A DNA stretch of 64,000 nt from Atopobiaceae bacterium (GCA_017510785.1 JAFWMH010000072.1:1-64000), one strand, 5' to 3'; counted from the stretch's first letter, positions 52,643 through 62,078 are shown. A program made the numbers and translations. The notes: generated by a model not told the origin, from the letters alone.

Positions 52643-54217
52643 CTATTCAGCATCAGCCATGCGACGCTTGGTCAGAAGCATGACAACAGAGCCAGCGACC
52701 AGCACGCCACCAACGACGTAGAAGATCGTGGTGCCGATGCCACCGGTGGAGGGCATCTCGGTACCCTTGTTGTTTTCAATCTTCAACGCATTCTCGTCAA
52801 GATCATCGAGATTCCGCTCAACAGATTTAGTCGTGGTCGAAGAAGAAGACTCGCTTACAAGATTACCCTTTGCATCGTAGTGACGCTCTCCCGTCACTGT
52901 GATAACCTCTTCAGAGAGTTTCTGCGCGGTGAACGTAGAGGTACCGGTAAGCTTGTTGTAGCCATTGGGGGCAACGGTCTCGGTAATCGTATACGTGACG
53001 CCTTCCTTGAGGCCTACGATGTACAGCATGCCGTTGGAGTCGGTCTCCATCTCCGTACCAGGCTGTGCGTTATCTGCAGCGTTGTAGCTTACTACGGTAT
53101 ATACACCATCTGCCGTCTTCTCGACCTCAAGACCCTTGACCTTGAATTTTGCACCAGCAAGAGCTTCTTTGCTCTTTCCATCAATCTTCTTGATTGCTGC
53201 GGCATACGTCTTGATTACCTCATCATCATGCCAAGACTCGTCCCAAGGCTCTTCTTCACCATTGTCAGGCTTCGCATACGGAGTGATGGTTACCGTGTTC
53301 GTGTTGTTCGCGTCAATGTTTACGGTATCTGTGAGCTTTGCGGTATACGTAATAACGATTTGCGAGCCATTCTTGTAAAGGCTGTTTGCCCCATTAACCC
53401 AAGGAATGGTGATCTGTTTGTTTTCAAACTGCGGCGCGGGGCTCAGCGTGACATCCTTCGTGTTATCAGATGCGTCCTGGACAATCTTTACGCTTGTAAC
53501 CGTTACATTGGAAAGATACTCAGGCAGTGTGTCGTCGATAACGTACTTCGTAACCTGATACGGTACTTTCTCGTTGTTTACTTCCTTCTTAAGATAGTTT
53601 GTGGTGCCAAAGGTTGCCGTATACGTAATGGTATCGCCGATGTTGTAACTCTCGCCATCCGCTTCCTTATCGACGGTTACCTTAGTCTCGTTCTTGTCGT
53701 TGATTACTACGCTTGGATTGGTGGAATCAACAGAGATGAAGGACTTAAAAGTTCCGTCCTTTTGCTGTGTTTCATGCGTAGTCGTAACTACATAGTATCC
53801 GTACGGAAGGTTTGTGAATTGAAGCTTGGAACCATCACTCGTTTCGCTGATAACACCAGCATCGGTCTTAGCCCACTCTTCAAGCGCTGCGAACAAATCA
53901 TCGTTGTTTACATTCTCCTTGAGCTCAACGTAGTTGGTCGAGCCATCGGCGCCTGCAATTTTCTGGAAATAAGGTTGCAGGTCAGTAGGCAGATTGCCCT
54001 CGTATTGGTATGCAATCTCGCCATTAGCACCTACGGTCGCATCGAAAACCTTGTGCAGCGTGTACGTCTCGCCATTTGCAGCATTGTTAATTGTAATCGT
54101 GCCGCCATCAGCGCCATCACCACTGTATTCTTTTGTCTGCGCAAACGCAGGCAGCGCGACGGCGAGAGCCATAACGAGCGTCATGGCAAACGCAAATATC
54201 CGTTTGACTTGTTTCAT
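52643..54217 (-). CDS. Major pilin, isopeptide-forming, MPSTG anchor
   Basis: A 524-residue shaft pilin. ATG 54217 (MKQVKRIFAF) has AAAGGACAAGG upstream; 25 in-frame codons before it are rejected. Signal peptide ends PAFA near residue 26. Domains: N-terminal pilin domain (DGADGGTITINNAANGETYTLHKVFDA), isopeptide D2-type domain (VTVDKEADGESYNIGDTITYTATF), and a SpaA/Cna-B domain with E-box YTITETVAPNGYN. Sorting signal MPSTG (488-492), hydrophobic helix and KRR tail. MPSTG in place of LPxTG is conservative. Large gaps on both sides suggest separate transcriptional control. Confidence 0.92.
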   Translation of the reverse strand: MKQVKRIFAFAMTLVMALAVALPAFAQTKEYSGDGADGGTITINNAANGETYTLHKVFDATVGANGEIAYQYEGNLPTDLQPYFQKIAGADGSTNYVELKENVNNDDLFAALEEWAKTDAGVISETSDGSKLQFTNLPYGYYVVTTTHETQQKDGTFKSFISVDSTNPSVVINDKNETKVTVDKEADGESYNIGDTITYTATFGTTNYLKKEVNNEKVPYQVTKYVIDDTLPEYLSNVTVTSVKIVQDASDNTKDVTLSPAPQFENKQITIPWVNGANSLYKNGSQIVITYTAKLTDTVNIDANNTNTVTITPYAKPDNGEEEPWDESWHDDEVIKTYAAAIKKIDGKSKEALAGAKFKVKGLEVEKTADGVYTVVSYNAADNAQPGTEMETDSNGMLYIVGLKEGVTYTITETVAPNGYNKLTGTSTFTAQKLSEEVITVTGERHYDAKGNLVSESSSSTTTKSVERNLDDLDENALKIENNKGTEMPSTGGIGTTIFYVVGGVLVAGSVVMLLTKRRMADAE

Positions 54218-54517
54218 AGCCTTGTCCTTTCTATCAGACAACATTACTTGCAGACTAGCTTGCTGTGTGGAGCCTCGGCTCCGGTTGAACAATGTTCGCG
54301 ATTGAACGCGACGTGATTCTACGCTTCGCTATCCTCCCTCCCATCGTTCCATGGACCGAGGTCCTTGACGCGCAGGGGAAATGCGCTCACGCTCCGTATC
54401 ATCCTCTATCGTGATTCACACCTCCCTTACACTCGCAATACCATACCCGCTATTCGGAACCTGTATTCAGTCGGTCGTGTGGGACGGCTTTGGTTCGGGC
54501 CGTCCCAAACCGATTTC
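54218..54517. other. Intergenic region upstream of major pilin
   Basis: About 300 bases between the adhesin and pilin genes. Contains a hairpin (54480-54507) next to the adhesin stop and a GGAGCCGAGGCTCC self-complementary sequence about 55 bases before the pilin start. It probably includes the pilin promoter; none is clear. Confidence 0.5.
54480..54507 (-). terminator. Hairpin after the LPATG adhesin gene
   Basis: TGGGACGG (54480-54487) pairs with CCGTCCCA (54500-54507), 12-base loop, 10 bases past the stop codon; no T run follows. Confidence 0.5.
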
Positions 54518-57500
54518 CTACAGATAGTTCCTCATCTTCTTGGAGACCAGCCCACAGGCTGCAAAGCCCACAAGCGCAGCTCCAGTTGCATATATCGCCG
54601 TTGTACCAGCTCCGCCAGTAGCTGGGAGCTCGTTTCCAGACGGATTAACAACAACGACCGTCTTATCGCCCTCAGTTTGAGCCGTTCCATCATTCGATGC
54701 AGGATTACCATTTTCGTCTGTAATCGTGACCGTAAGCTTTCCAGACTTCTTCTCGACCTTGAAGTATGTGAACTTATCAAGAATCATGTATCCATCCGGC
54801 GCCTTAATCTCTTCCAGTCGATAGACGCCCACATCCAGATGATTGATGCCCACCGTACCAGTTGCATCACCGCTACCAGAAGGCGAAATTACCTCTGTGT
54901 TTACGGCAGCCCAGGCCTGACCTTCCTTCCGCGTAAGGTTAAACTCAGAACCATTAATTGCTGTACCACTTGTATCCGTTTTCTTGAGTGTGAGGTCCAT
55001 CAACGGCTTCGTATTGGTGAACGTTACGTGCGCGTCCTTGTCCCCCTCATCTTTAATCTTACCAAGCGCAGAGCCTTGGACGTTACCGCTTGTAGCGTAA
55101 TCCCAAATGCTAACGTTGGTAAGATCGGGGGCATCGTACGTCCCGTCCTCAAGAACGCGTTGAGGTGCATTCCAGTCGCTGTCTTTAATCAGGATGCTAT
55201 CTCCTTGATCGTTCACCTTCATACGAATCTCGTCGACGAAGAAGTCAGTTCCCGCAATGAGGTCTTTAATAATCACGGTCTTTCCTGCAGGAATCCTTTC
55301 AATCGTGCCGTATTGGCCGGCATGGTGTACGACCGGTTCCTCACTGAGCGAGCCCATGTAGTTATAATACTTCCCCGTCTCGTCATCGCGTATGTAGTAC
55401 TCACCGGTATAGGGTACCAATTCACCATTCTTGTTCTCCATGAGTACACGGAACTCGAAGGTATCCGTAGTAGCAGGTATGCCTTCTCCCAGCACCTTGG
55501 TAATAAGCAAATCATTCTTATTCAATTCGGTGCACTCGTTGTCGTATACGACCCGAGCGCGGTTCTTGATGGTTTCCTGCGTTGTGGTCACATTACCATC
55601 TTGCCCCACGGCTGTTTCCGTTCCGTTTATGTATACCGTATACTTCTGTGGATCGATACCAAGCTCTTGTACGTAATACTTCTTGGTTTCATCCAAGCCG
55701 GTGAACTTAGCCGCCTCGCCATGCTTCAGCCTGAATACTCCGTCGTTATCAAAAGCAATTGGCACAACATGACCAGTGTTATCGAGCTTGTTCTCGTATA
55801 CCGCGTTATCGCGAACCAGCTCATAACCGCCGTTCTCTTTTTCCACCCACAACTTGTACGCATACTCAACATTCGCATATGGAGTTTGCACCTCACTGAG
55901 CTTCTTCTCCACAACGACCTCGCCGTTCTGCCTCGTGGGGAGATTGAACCGCATCATAAGGTTAGATGCATATGCGCCATGCTCCATGTAGAACATCTTG
56001 AACGAATGACCACTGTAGTCCTTCAGGGTGTTCCCAGAGAAGTATTGATCGGCTTTGCTGTCATCCCAAGCCGTTCCATCGGGGAACACGCCGGCTGCCT
56101 TGAAGCAGTCCCTTATGGTACTAGGCCTATCCTCCCGTTTAGGACAAATAATCTCGCCAGTAGCAAAGTTGATGGAACCAGGCCATGCATCATGCCTACC
56201 GTCAATATTGAGTACAAGCACGCCATCAATGTAAATGAGCAGGTCGTCATCGCCATTGAACTGATAGAGCATGGGGTTGCCATCCACAGTGCCACCAGGA
56301 GGCATGAGGAAGTTAAAGTCCATCGTCATACCAAAGAACCAGTTTGGATTCGTTGCTTTGAGACCATATACAATTGCATCAGAGTTTACCGCCCCATTGA
56401 AAGGATCCTCATAGTCAAGCAAATCACCTTCACCATTGAAGAGGTTCTTTTGGCTCGTCTTATTCGGATTAAGCTCGTCGAATGGCAAGAAATTGCCACG
56501 CTTGGCATTGAAGTCGTTCGGCCCCGTTTGGTTGCCACTCAATGCAGCGCCAACGACGTTGTATACAGTAAAGTTTCCCTTTTCCGCCCCGGTTGTATTG
56601 AATTTCGCGAAGTTATCGAAGCAGCTGTACTCATAGTACTTGGTTGAGTCATAGATGCTCTGTATGAACAGATGGTTTGCTTCTCCTTTGTGATACTGAC
56701 TGCTAGGCGAAAACAGTGCGCTGCCGCTAGTGTCCGTATAGTTTTTCCTGTAAACAGGGTAACCATCAGAACCCAATCGCATCTGCACGTAGTCTGTTTG
56801 AAGAGTGTTTTGCGCCCAGTCGTCTGAACCAGTAACGTTACTGATGGTAGATTGATTTGGATAATCGAACATATGAATGGTGATGCCGTCTGCAACACTA
56901 TCGACGGTATCCACCGTTTCCCAATTCCCTGCAGCAGTAGCTTCAACAATCTCTGCAAACGAAAACTGCTCAGAATCCAGGCGTGTGCACGATTGCAATT
57001 CTATATCGTCGGTTACTTTATATCCGTAACTCGTCATCGTTGCGGTGTCCCAGTACTCAATAGTCGACGTGTACTCAGAGTTTTCGCGCCCACTCAGACG
57101 AACGCCATCAACCGTACGTGAAGTCTCCTCGTCCCATGGCTTTACAAGCGTATTGCCAGCCATCGGGTGAAGAATATTGTTCGTTGCTGTATCGGACGCA
57201 GAGTTCTTGGTATTCTTAAAGATGTAGTAGCCATTGGGATTACCGCTACCATTCTTCAGCTCCATAAACTCCCACTCTGGCGAGCATGGACTGTGCAAGG
57301 TAACGATATCACCCTTATCGTATGCTTTGATTAGACGACCTTTGCCATCAATAACATAGTCATGATACTCGTGTGTTTCGCTATCGTACACACTCTTGTA
57401 CACGATATATTTCTTTCCATCTTCGAGATCGGAAACGCTTACCTTTTTGGCCGTATATACCTTGGACTCGTATACGGACTCCTCTTCGGGGTTGACAGGA

Positions 57501-59956
57501 TTGTCGTTGAGATTCTGGATTTGGCAGAGTGTGAGCCAACAATAGGCATTGTCGAACACATTTGCAGAGAATTGTGCACCATTCCCGTTGCTGTTCGCAG
57601 TATCGCTAACATTCGACCTAATATACCTACTGTTGTTGTAATTGTTTCTTCTACTTATTCTCACCAATCCAGCATTATCGTTAGATCCCCCCTCAACTAT
57701 CCATGCCTCCTTATTATTACTAAGCGTCAGTGAGTTATTGTTGAGGTAGAGATACTTGCCATTGTCTGCCTTTATGTAGTACTGACCATTGCCAGCAGGC
57801 TCAAATGTCCATGACGTGATTTGAGTCGCGCTATTCGGCTCATTGGTTCCGTTCGCTTGACTCGTTACAACGTTGTCTTCGCTCTCGTGTTCCTCTACCG
57901 AAACACTCGCAGCAGAGATGCTATTGCCACTGGCTTGCAGCGCTTGGCCAATATGGCGCTTCTTGTTCTCGGCCATCTCACTAGAACCTATTTGTGATTT
58001 GCTCACATGGACAATCGCGTAACTTTTGCCCGCAAGATCGTTGACGGTTGCCCCGTTGTCGAGCGCGTAGGAAACTACAGAGTAAATGGAAAACGACTCA
58101 GTTGTAAAGGTAAGCGTATCGGTTTGGCCCTCTTCCTTGCCTTCGGTTACAGGGTCGATGACCTCAGCGCCATCTTCGGCCAAGTGGACAACCTTGAGCT
58201 CTTCGCTATCGGCAATGGCATCGCCTACGTACTCAATCTTAACCTCAACTCGAGCCTTCGGCTCAAGCTCGTTGCCGTCTGCATCCTGAATTGTGATGTC
58301 GAACATGCGGAGGTGATCGAGAGCCTCCACGTCGGTTTCAACCGCTTCGGCCGTCTCGGCTGCAAGCTGATCATAGTCTTTGGCTTTTTCCGTCACTTCG
58401 TTAACCACGAGCTTGGCGCCAGCAGGAATGCCAGCGTCCTTGCCATAGGAAACGGTCACAGTATAGGTTTCGCCTTTGGCGGTAATAACGTCCGCCGTAA
58501 TCGTCTCTGGCTCGACGATAACGTAGGGGCTGAACGAGCCGGACTCAAACTTGAGCGTGTCCTCAGAGCCCTTCTTCGTTTCTTTTTCTTCATTGTGGAC
58601 AACGTCTACGTTCTTTACGACTTCCGCGTCCTTGTCCTTGTTTTTGTCAACGTGAACGAGCATGGGATCCTTGATGTCGCGCACTGCATCGGAAGTAATC
58701 TTTACTTCCACGTCCTTGGCAGGCTCAATCTCATTGCCCTTTTCGTCGAAGAAGGTAATGTCGACAGCCGTCATCTTTTTGGCGCCAGTCACACGGATGT
58801 CATTCTTCTTGATGGCATCCTCTACCTTGTCGCGCACCGACTCAGGGTCGAGTTGTTTGACCTTCATGGTGGTATTCGCAGGGAACGCGCCTTCGGGAGC
58901 CTTTACGCTTACGTGCACGAGCTCCTTCTTGTTGTCGTCGAGAATGCTCTCGTCGAACTCTTGAGCAGGCATCGCTACCGCTTCGGCCTTGTCATCGGCT
59001 TTGGCGTCGGACTTCTTTACGTCGGCTTCTTTCCCGTCCTTCTTGTCGGACTTGGCGTCGTCCTTGACGTCGGACTCTTCATCATCCTCTGTGGCGGTAG
59101 GTTGCTCGTCCTTCTTGTTGGACTTCGCATCGCCCTCTTCGCCGTCCTTGGCGTCCTTTGCGTCGGCTTTTGTCTCATCCTTGTTTTCGGACTTCTCGTC
59201 ACTCTTGGCGTCGTCTTTGGCGTCGTCTTTCGCGTCACCATTGGCGTCGGAGTCGGAGCTCTTCTCTTCCTCCGTGGCGGCAGCATCCTCGCCACCGTCC
59301 TCGGAATCGGACTGGGTCTCCGCGTCGGGCGTATCTGCACCCTCTTCCGGAGCGGTTTCGTCGGCAGAGTCCTCAGCATCCGCAGGCTCCTCGGCGTTAC
59401 CTTCGCCGTCGGCCTCGGCTTCGGCGTCGCCCTCTTCGTCCTCAACAGTTATGGTTGTAAAGCAACCGGGACCATGGACGTGATTCTCTTTTATCTCCTC
59501 TTTGCCACAAGTGAGTTCGCGCCCCACGACCGTATAGCACTCGTCGGTGTGCTTGTGGTCGTCGGACTCCTCTTGCCCACACGTGAGCTCGCGCTTATCG
59601 CTATAGCACTCGTCGGTATGCGTATGCAGCTCGACTTCCGGCTGATTGCAAATCAAGTTGCCGTCTGCGTCGTAGCACTCATCACCATGAGTATGGAGCT
59701 TCAGCTCTGGCAAAGGACACACCAAGTTGCCGTCCGCATCGTAACAACTCTCGTCGTGCGTGTGAGCGACCTTCTCGGTAACGGGGCAGGTTAGCGCCTG
59801 CTCCTCATGCACCTTTGCAACACCGGTTTGATGAAGCGCAATCGCTACTCCAGCCATAACGCATACAGCTAGTATTGCGAATACCCGCATATAAGCTGCG
59901 CGACGGCTCTTGGACAGCAGCATTCTGGTGAGCCGATTTCTAGTGTTTTCCGCCAT
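54518..59956 (-). CDS. Giant LPATG-anchored pilus tip adhesin-like protein
   Basis: An 1812-residue surface protein; GGGGAGG precedes ATG 59956. Membrane/signal segment about 22-43. Residues 57-166 contain five Cys/His repeats of the form C..(E/D)...HTHxDECY. Residues 173-345 are very acidic and Lys/Asp/Ala-rich. Two beta modules follow with DITF.DEKGNEIEP and DITIQDADGNELEP. The middle has a fibro-slime/PA14-like domain around 1230-1330 (NPNWFFGMTMDFNF, FNGDDDLLIYIDGVLVLNIDGRH). A SpaA domain near 1640-1760 has YRLEEIKAPDGYM. LPATG is at 1777-1781, then helix and KKMRNYL. Fits an ancillary pilin/adhesin displayed by the sortase downstream; ligand unknown. The gene is visibly richer in A+T than the flanking ribosomal genes. 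Confidence 0.9.
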   Translation of the reverse strand: MAENTRNRLTRMLLSKSRRAAYMRVFAILAVCVMAGVAIALHQTGVAKVHEEQALTCPVTEKVAHTHDESCYDADGNLVCPLPELKLHTHGDECYDADGNLICNQPEVELHTHTDECYSDKRELTCGQEESDDHKHTDECYTVVGRELTCGKEEIKENHVHGPGCFTTITVEDEEGDAEAEADGEGNAEEPADAEDSADETAPEEGADTPDAETQSDSEDGGEDAAATEEEKSSDSDANGDAKDDAKDDAKSDEKSENKDETKADAKDAKDGEEGDAKSNKKDEQPTATEDDEESDVKDDAKSDKKDGKEADVKKSDAKADDKAEAVAMPAQEFDESILDDNKKELVHVSVKAPEGAFPANTTMKVKQLDPESVRDKVEDAIKKNDIRVTGAKKMTAVDITFFDEKGNEIEPAKDVEVKITSDAVRDIKDPMLVHVDKNKDKDAEVVKNVDVVHNEEKETKKGSEDTLKFESGSFSPYVIVEPETITADVITAKGETYTVTVSYGKDAGIPAGAKLVVNEVTEKAKDYDQLAAETAEAVETDVEALDHLRMFDITIQDADGNELEPKARVEVKIEYVGDAIADSEELKVVHLAEDGAEVIDPVTEGKEEGQTDTLTFTTESFSIYSVVSYALDNGATVNDLAGKSYAIVHVSKSQIGSSEMAENKKRHIGQALQASGNSISAASVSVEEHESEDNVVTSQANGTNEPNSATQITSWTFEPAGNGQYYIKADNGKYLYLNNNSLTLSNNKEAWIVEGGSNDNAGLVRISRRNNYNNSRYIRSNVSDTANSNGNGAQFSANVFDNAYCWLTLCQIQNLNDNPVNPEEESVYESKVYTAKKVSVSDLEDGKKYIVYKSVYDSETHEYHDYVIDGKGRLIKAYDKGDIVTLHSPCSPEWEFMELKNGSGNPNGYYIFKNTKNSASDTATNNILHPMAGNTLVKPWDEETSRTVDGVRLSGRENSEYTSTIEYWDTATMTSYGYKVTDDIELQSCTRLDSEQFSFAEIVEATAAGNWETVDTVDSVADGITIHMFDYPNQSTISNVTGSDDWAQNTLQTDYVQMRLGSDGYPVYRKNYTDTSGSALFSPSSQYHKGEANHLFIQSIYDSTKYYEYSCFDNFAKFNTTGAEKGNFTVYNVVGAALSGNQTGPNDFNAKRGNFLPFDELNPNKTSQKNLFNGEGDLLDYEDPFNGAVNSDAIVYGLKATNPNWFFGMTMDFNFLMPPGGTVDGNPMLYQFNGDDDLLIYIDGVLVLNIDGRHDAWPGSINFATGEIICPKREDRPSTIRDCFKAAGVFPDGTAWDDSKADQYFSGNTLKDYSGHSFKMFYMEHGAYASNLMMRFNLPTRQNGEVVVEKKLSEVQTPYANVEYAYKLWVEKENGGYELVRDNAVYENKLDNTGHVVPIAFDNDGVFRLKHGEAAKFTGLDETKKYYVQELGIDPQKYTVYINGTETAVGQDGNVTTTQETIKNRARVVYDNECTELNKNDLLITKVLGEGIPATTDTFEFRVLMENKNGELVPYTGEYYIRDDETGKYYNYMGSLSEEPVVHHAGQYGTIERIPAGKTVIIKDLIAGTDFFVDEIRMKVNDQGDSILIKDSDWNAPQRVLEDGTYDAPDLTNVSIWDYATSGNVQGSALGKIKDEGDKDAHVTFTNTKPLMDLTLKKTDTSGTAINGSEFNLTRKEGQAWAAVNTEVISPSGSGDATGTVGINHLDVGVYRLEEIKAPDGYMILDKFTYFKVEKKSGKLTVTITDENGNPASNDGTAQTEGDKTVVVVNPSGNELPATGGAGTTAIYATGAALVGFAACGLVSKKMRNYL

Positions 59957-60019
59957 CGTGCTGCCTCCCCTCTTCTTAGTCGTCTGACTTCCTCACCCAA
60001 AAAATATCTACTCACTGAA

Positions 60020-60047
60020 AGTATACACTATTCAGAGCATTTTAAAC
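60020..60047 (-). promoter_or_regulatory. Possible promoter of the adhesin gene
   Basis: In an A+T-rich 160-base gap, the minus strand has TATACT (60020-60025, close to TATAAT), with TTTAAA upstream at suboptimal spacing. It lies about 64 bases before the ATG. Confidence 0.35.
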
Positions 60048-60118
60048 ATCTTTTTTCGTGATTTTAGCAATAACTCATTCGCTATAAGCAATCATATGTT
60101 ATCCGCATACAAAACCCA

Positions 60119-60727
60119 CTAACTAATGGGTCCAAACGTATTTAGCGGCCACACACGAAGCAGTATTCGTCCAATCACCATCTCTTTACTCACGCAGCCA
60201 AGCGCCGTACTGCGACTGTCCACGCTTGTAGATCGATGGTCTCCCATAATGAATATCTTCCCCTCGGGCACCTGGTAGGGCAACTGAATATTGCAATCCC
60301 CCAAGGCCTTATCTGTTACATATGGCTCGTCAAGTTTAACATTGTCTACGTAAACAGTTCCGTCTTCCGTAATGTTTACCCATTGGCCCTCATTGGCAAT
60401 CACACGTTTCACCAAAATCGTGTTATTGTAATAAAATGCAACCACATCGCCCGTCTCGTACTTAGAGCCTCGCAGTGCAACCACCACGTCACGGTCCTGC
60501 AGCGTATCCGTCATGGATGCGCCGGTAATTTGCAATATGGGAAGCACTAGCATGGCTATAAGGACAGCAACTGCCGCCACGACTAGCAAGCTGAAGACAG
60601 TGTTGCGCAAAGCAATAATATAGTTGCGGCGATGTCGCTCGCGGCCGAGTTCCTCCTCCAAGTTCTCAAGACTTGGTACCGTGGAAGGATTCGACACTGA
60701 GGGCACGCTTATGGCATTATCACTCAT
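60119..60727 (-). CDS. lepB: Signal peptidase I (Ser-Lys type), pilus-associated
   Basis: A 202-residue type I signal peptidase. Cytoplasmic head of 36 residues, one helix (about 40-65, LRNTVFSLLVVAAVAVLIAML), catalytic Ser71 in GASMTDTL, Lys107 in ILVKRVIA, and box E GDHRSTSVDSR. Unlike the SipW-type enzyme at the other end of the cluster it has the Ser-Lys dyad. Such peptidases are often found in sortase pilus clusters and may cleave pilin signal peptides. The start overlaps the coiled-coil gene by four bases (ATGA). Confidence 0.93.
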   Translation of the reverse strand: MSDNAISVPSVSNPSTVPSLENLEEELGRERHRRNYIIALRNTVFSLLVVAAVAVLIAMLVLPILQITGASMTDTLQDRDVVVALRGSKYETGDVVAFYYNNTILVKRVIANEGQWVNITEDGTVYVDNVKLDEPYVTDKALGDCNIQLPYQVPEGKIFIMGDHRSTSVDSRSTALGCVSKEMVIGRILLRVWPLNTFGPIS

Positions 60728-61227
60728 GCTACTCCTTCTTCTCCCGGCTTATCTTCTACATGCTGGCGTGAGTCAAACAGCTGGACCTCATCGGAATTGA
60801 CCTTCCCAGCATCCACCAACTGCACAATAAAGCGGTCCTTCTCGTCCAGACGATGCTTTAGCTTTTCGATAAGCGCATCTTTGTCGTCAAGTTTTACCTT
60901 AAGACGATCGATTTGCATGTCCTTGTCGTTGAGCTTGTCTTTGAGCCGCTCAATTTGCTCATCCTTGAGGTCAAGCTTCTGCTTTAGGCTATCGACCTTC
61001 TCGTCCTTAAGGTCGAGCCGCTCCTTAAGCCGGTTGACAAGACCATTGAGCTCCTCAATCGCCCGCGTTTCCTGCTCGATTGTTGCGTGCAACTCATCGC
61101 CCTCATGCAACTGCCCCACAAGAAGCTCGAGCAAGTCCTGACGGCTCAGCCGCTGCAAATCCTTGCCACGGCTTTTCTCTGCACGTCCGTTCGCTCGTGT
61201 ATCGCCAATACCAAACACCTTGCTCAC
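60724..61227 (-). CDS. Coiled-coil protein with 14-residue repeats
   Basis: A 167-residue, highly charged soluble protein. Residues 24-66 are helical (LSRQDLLELLVGQLHEGDELHATIEQETRAIEELNGL). Residues 71-137 are four and a half copies of a 14-residue unit of form L-D-x-K-D-x-x-I-x-x-L-K-x-K, predicted to form a long coiled coil. No membrane segment or signal. AAAAGGAGA abuts the GTG at 61227; the in-frame GTG at 61218 is a possible start with better spacing. First gene of the pilus cluster and translationally coupled to signal peptidase I, so perhaps a cytoplasmic organiser of secretion; that role is a guess. Confidence 0.78.
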   Translation of the reverse strand: MSKVFGIGDTRANGRAEKSRGKDLQRLSRQDLLELLVGQLHEGDELHATIEQETRAIEELNGLVNRLKERLDLKDEKVDSLKQKLDLKDEQIERLKDKLNDKDMQIDRLKVKLDDKDALIEKLKHRLDEKDRFIVQLVDAGKVNSDEVQLFDSRQHVEDKPGEEGVA

Positions 61228-61318
61228 TCTCCTTTTGCAGTCTTATGAAGATATATACCACCGCCTCACCTGTGATATGCAGCGCGTGCTTGCGTATCCC
61301 AAATATGCGCATACAAAT

Positions 61319-61354
61319 ACAAAAAGCTCCGACCTGTCAGTGACGAGTCGGAGC
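61319..61354 (-). terminator. Rho-independent terminator directly after rplX
   Basis: On the minus strand GCTCCGAC (61347-61354) pairs with GTCGGAGC (61326-61333), 13-base loop, then TTTTTGTATTTG. It lies about 25 bases past the rplX stop and would end transcription of the S10/spc genes before the pilus cluster. Confidence 0.85.
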
Positions 61355-61377
61355 ACAGTTACATATATATAACTAGT

Positions 61378-61695
61378 TTAGAACTTGTGGCCGCACTTCT
61401 TGCAAATGCGAACCTTCTTGCCGTCGTCGTCCCAGCCATGGCCAACACGCGTGGGCTTATCGCATGCGGGGCAAACGAGCATAACGTTGGAAACGTGGAT
61501 TTTCGCCTCGATTTCCTTCCAACCGCCGTTTTGGTTCTCCTGCGTCGGATGCTGAGCCTTCTTGACGATGGCAACGCCCTCCACCTTAACCTTGTCCTCG
61601 CGCGGATAAGCGCGCAGAACCTCGCCACGAGCACCGCGGTCCTTGCCGGAGATAACCTGGACCTGGTCGCCCTTCTTAACGTTCATCTTAGGCAT
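61378..61695 (-). CDS. rplX: 50S ribosomal protein L24
   Basis: A 105-residue L24 with KOW motif (MNVKKGDQVQVISGKDRGARGEVLRAYP) and a C-terminal zinc-ribbon-like end CPACDKPTRVGHGWDDDGKKVRICKKCG. Its usual neighbour rplE is displaced; a terminator follows instead. Confidence 0.98.
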   Translation of the reverse strand: MPKMNVKKGDQVQVISGKDRGARGEVLRAYPREDKVKVEGVAIVKKAQHPTQENQNGGWKEIEAKIHVSNVMLVCPACDKPTRVGHGWDDDGKKVRICKKCGHKF

Positions 61696-61709
61696 TGATC
61701 CATACCTCC

Positions 61710-62078
61710 CTACAGCGTCTCGGGTGCAAGCGAGACAATCTTCATGTACTTGCGGTCGCGCAGCTCACGAGCAACGGGCCCAAAGATACGGGTGCCGCGG
61801 GGCTCGCCCTCTTTGTCCACGACGACGCAGGCGTTCTGGTCGAAGCGGATGTAGCTGCCGTCCTTGCGGCGGGTTTCCTTCTTCGTGCGCACTACGACGC
61901 AGCGAACGATCTCGCCCTTCTTCACCGCGCTGTTGGGCTGAGCCTCCTGCACGGCGCAAATGATGACGTCACCGATGCCGGCATAGCGACGCTTGGAGCC
62001 ACCAATAACCTTAATGCACTTCACTCGGCGAGCACCGCTGTTGTCGGCGACGACGAGCATAGTTTCCATTTGAATCAT
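61710..62078 (-). CDS. rplN: 50S ribosomal protein L14
   Basis: A 122-residue L14: [28 protein letters not shown] start, [28 protein letters not shown] end. AGGAGG precedes the ATG. Confidence 0.98.
   Translation of the reverse strand: MIQMETMLVVADNSGARRVKCIKVIGGSKRRYAGIGDVIICAVQEAQPNSAVKKGEIVRCVVVRTKKETRRKDGSYIRFDQNACVVVDKEGEPRGTRIFGPVARELRDRKYMKIVSLAPETL

Noticed and set aside
54365..56647. Plus-strand frame of 760 codons
   Set aside because: It is wholly antisense to the LPATG adhesin, which has clear pilin domains and a sorting signal.
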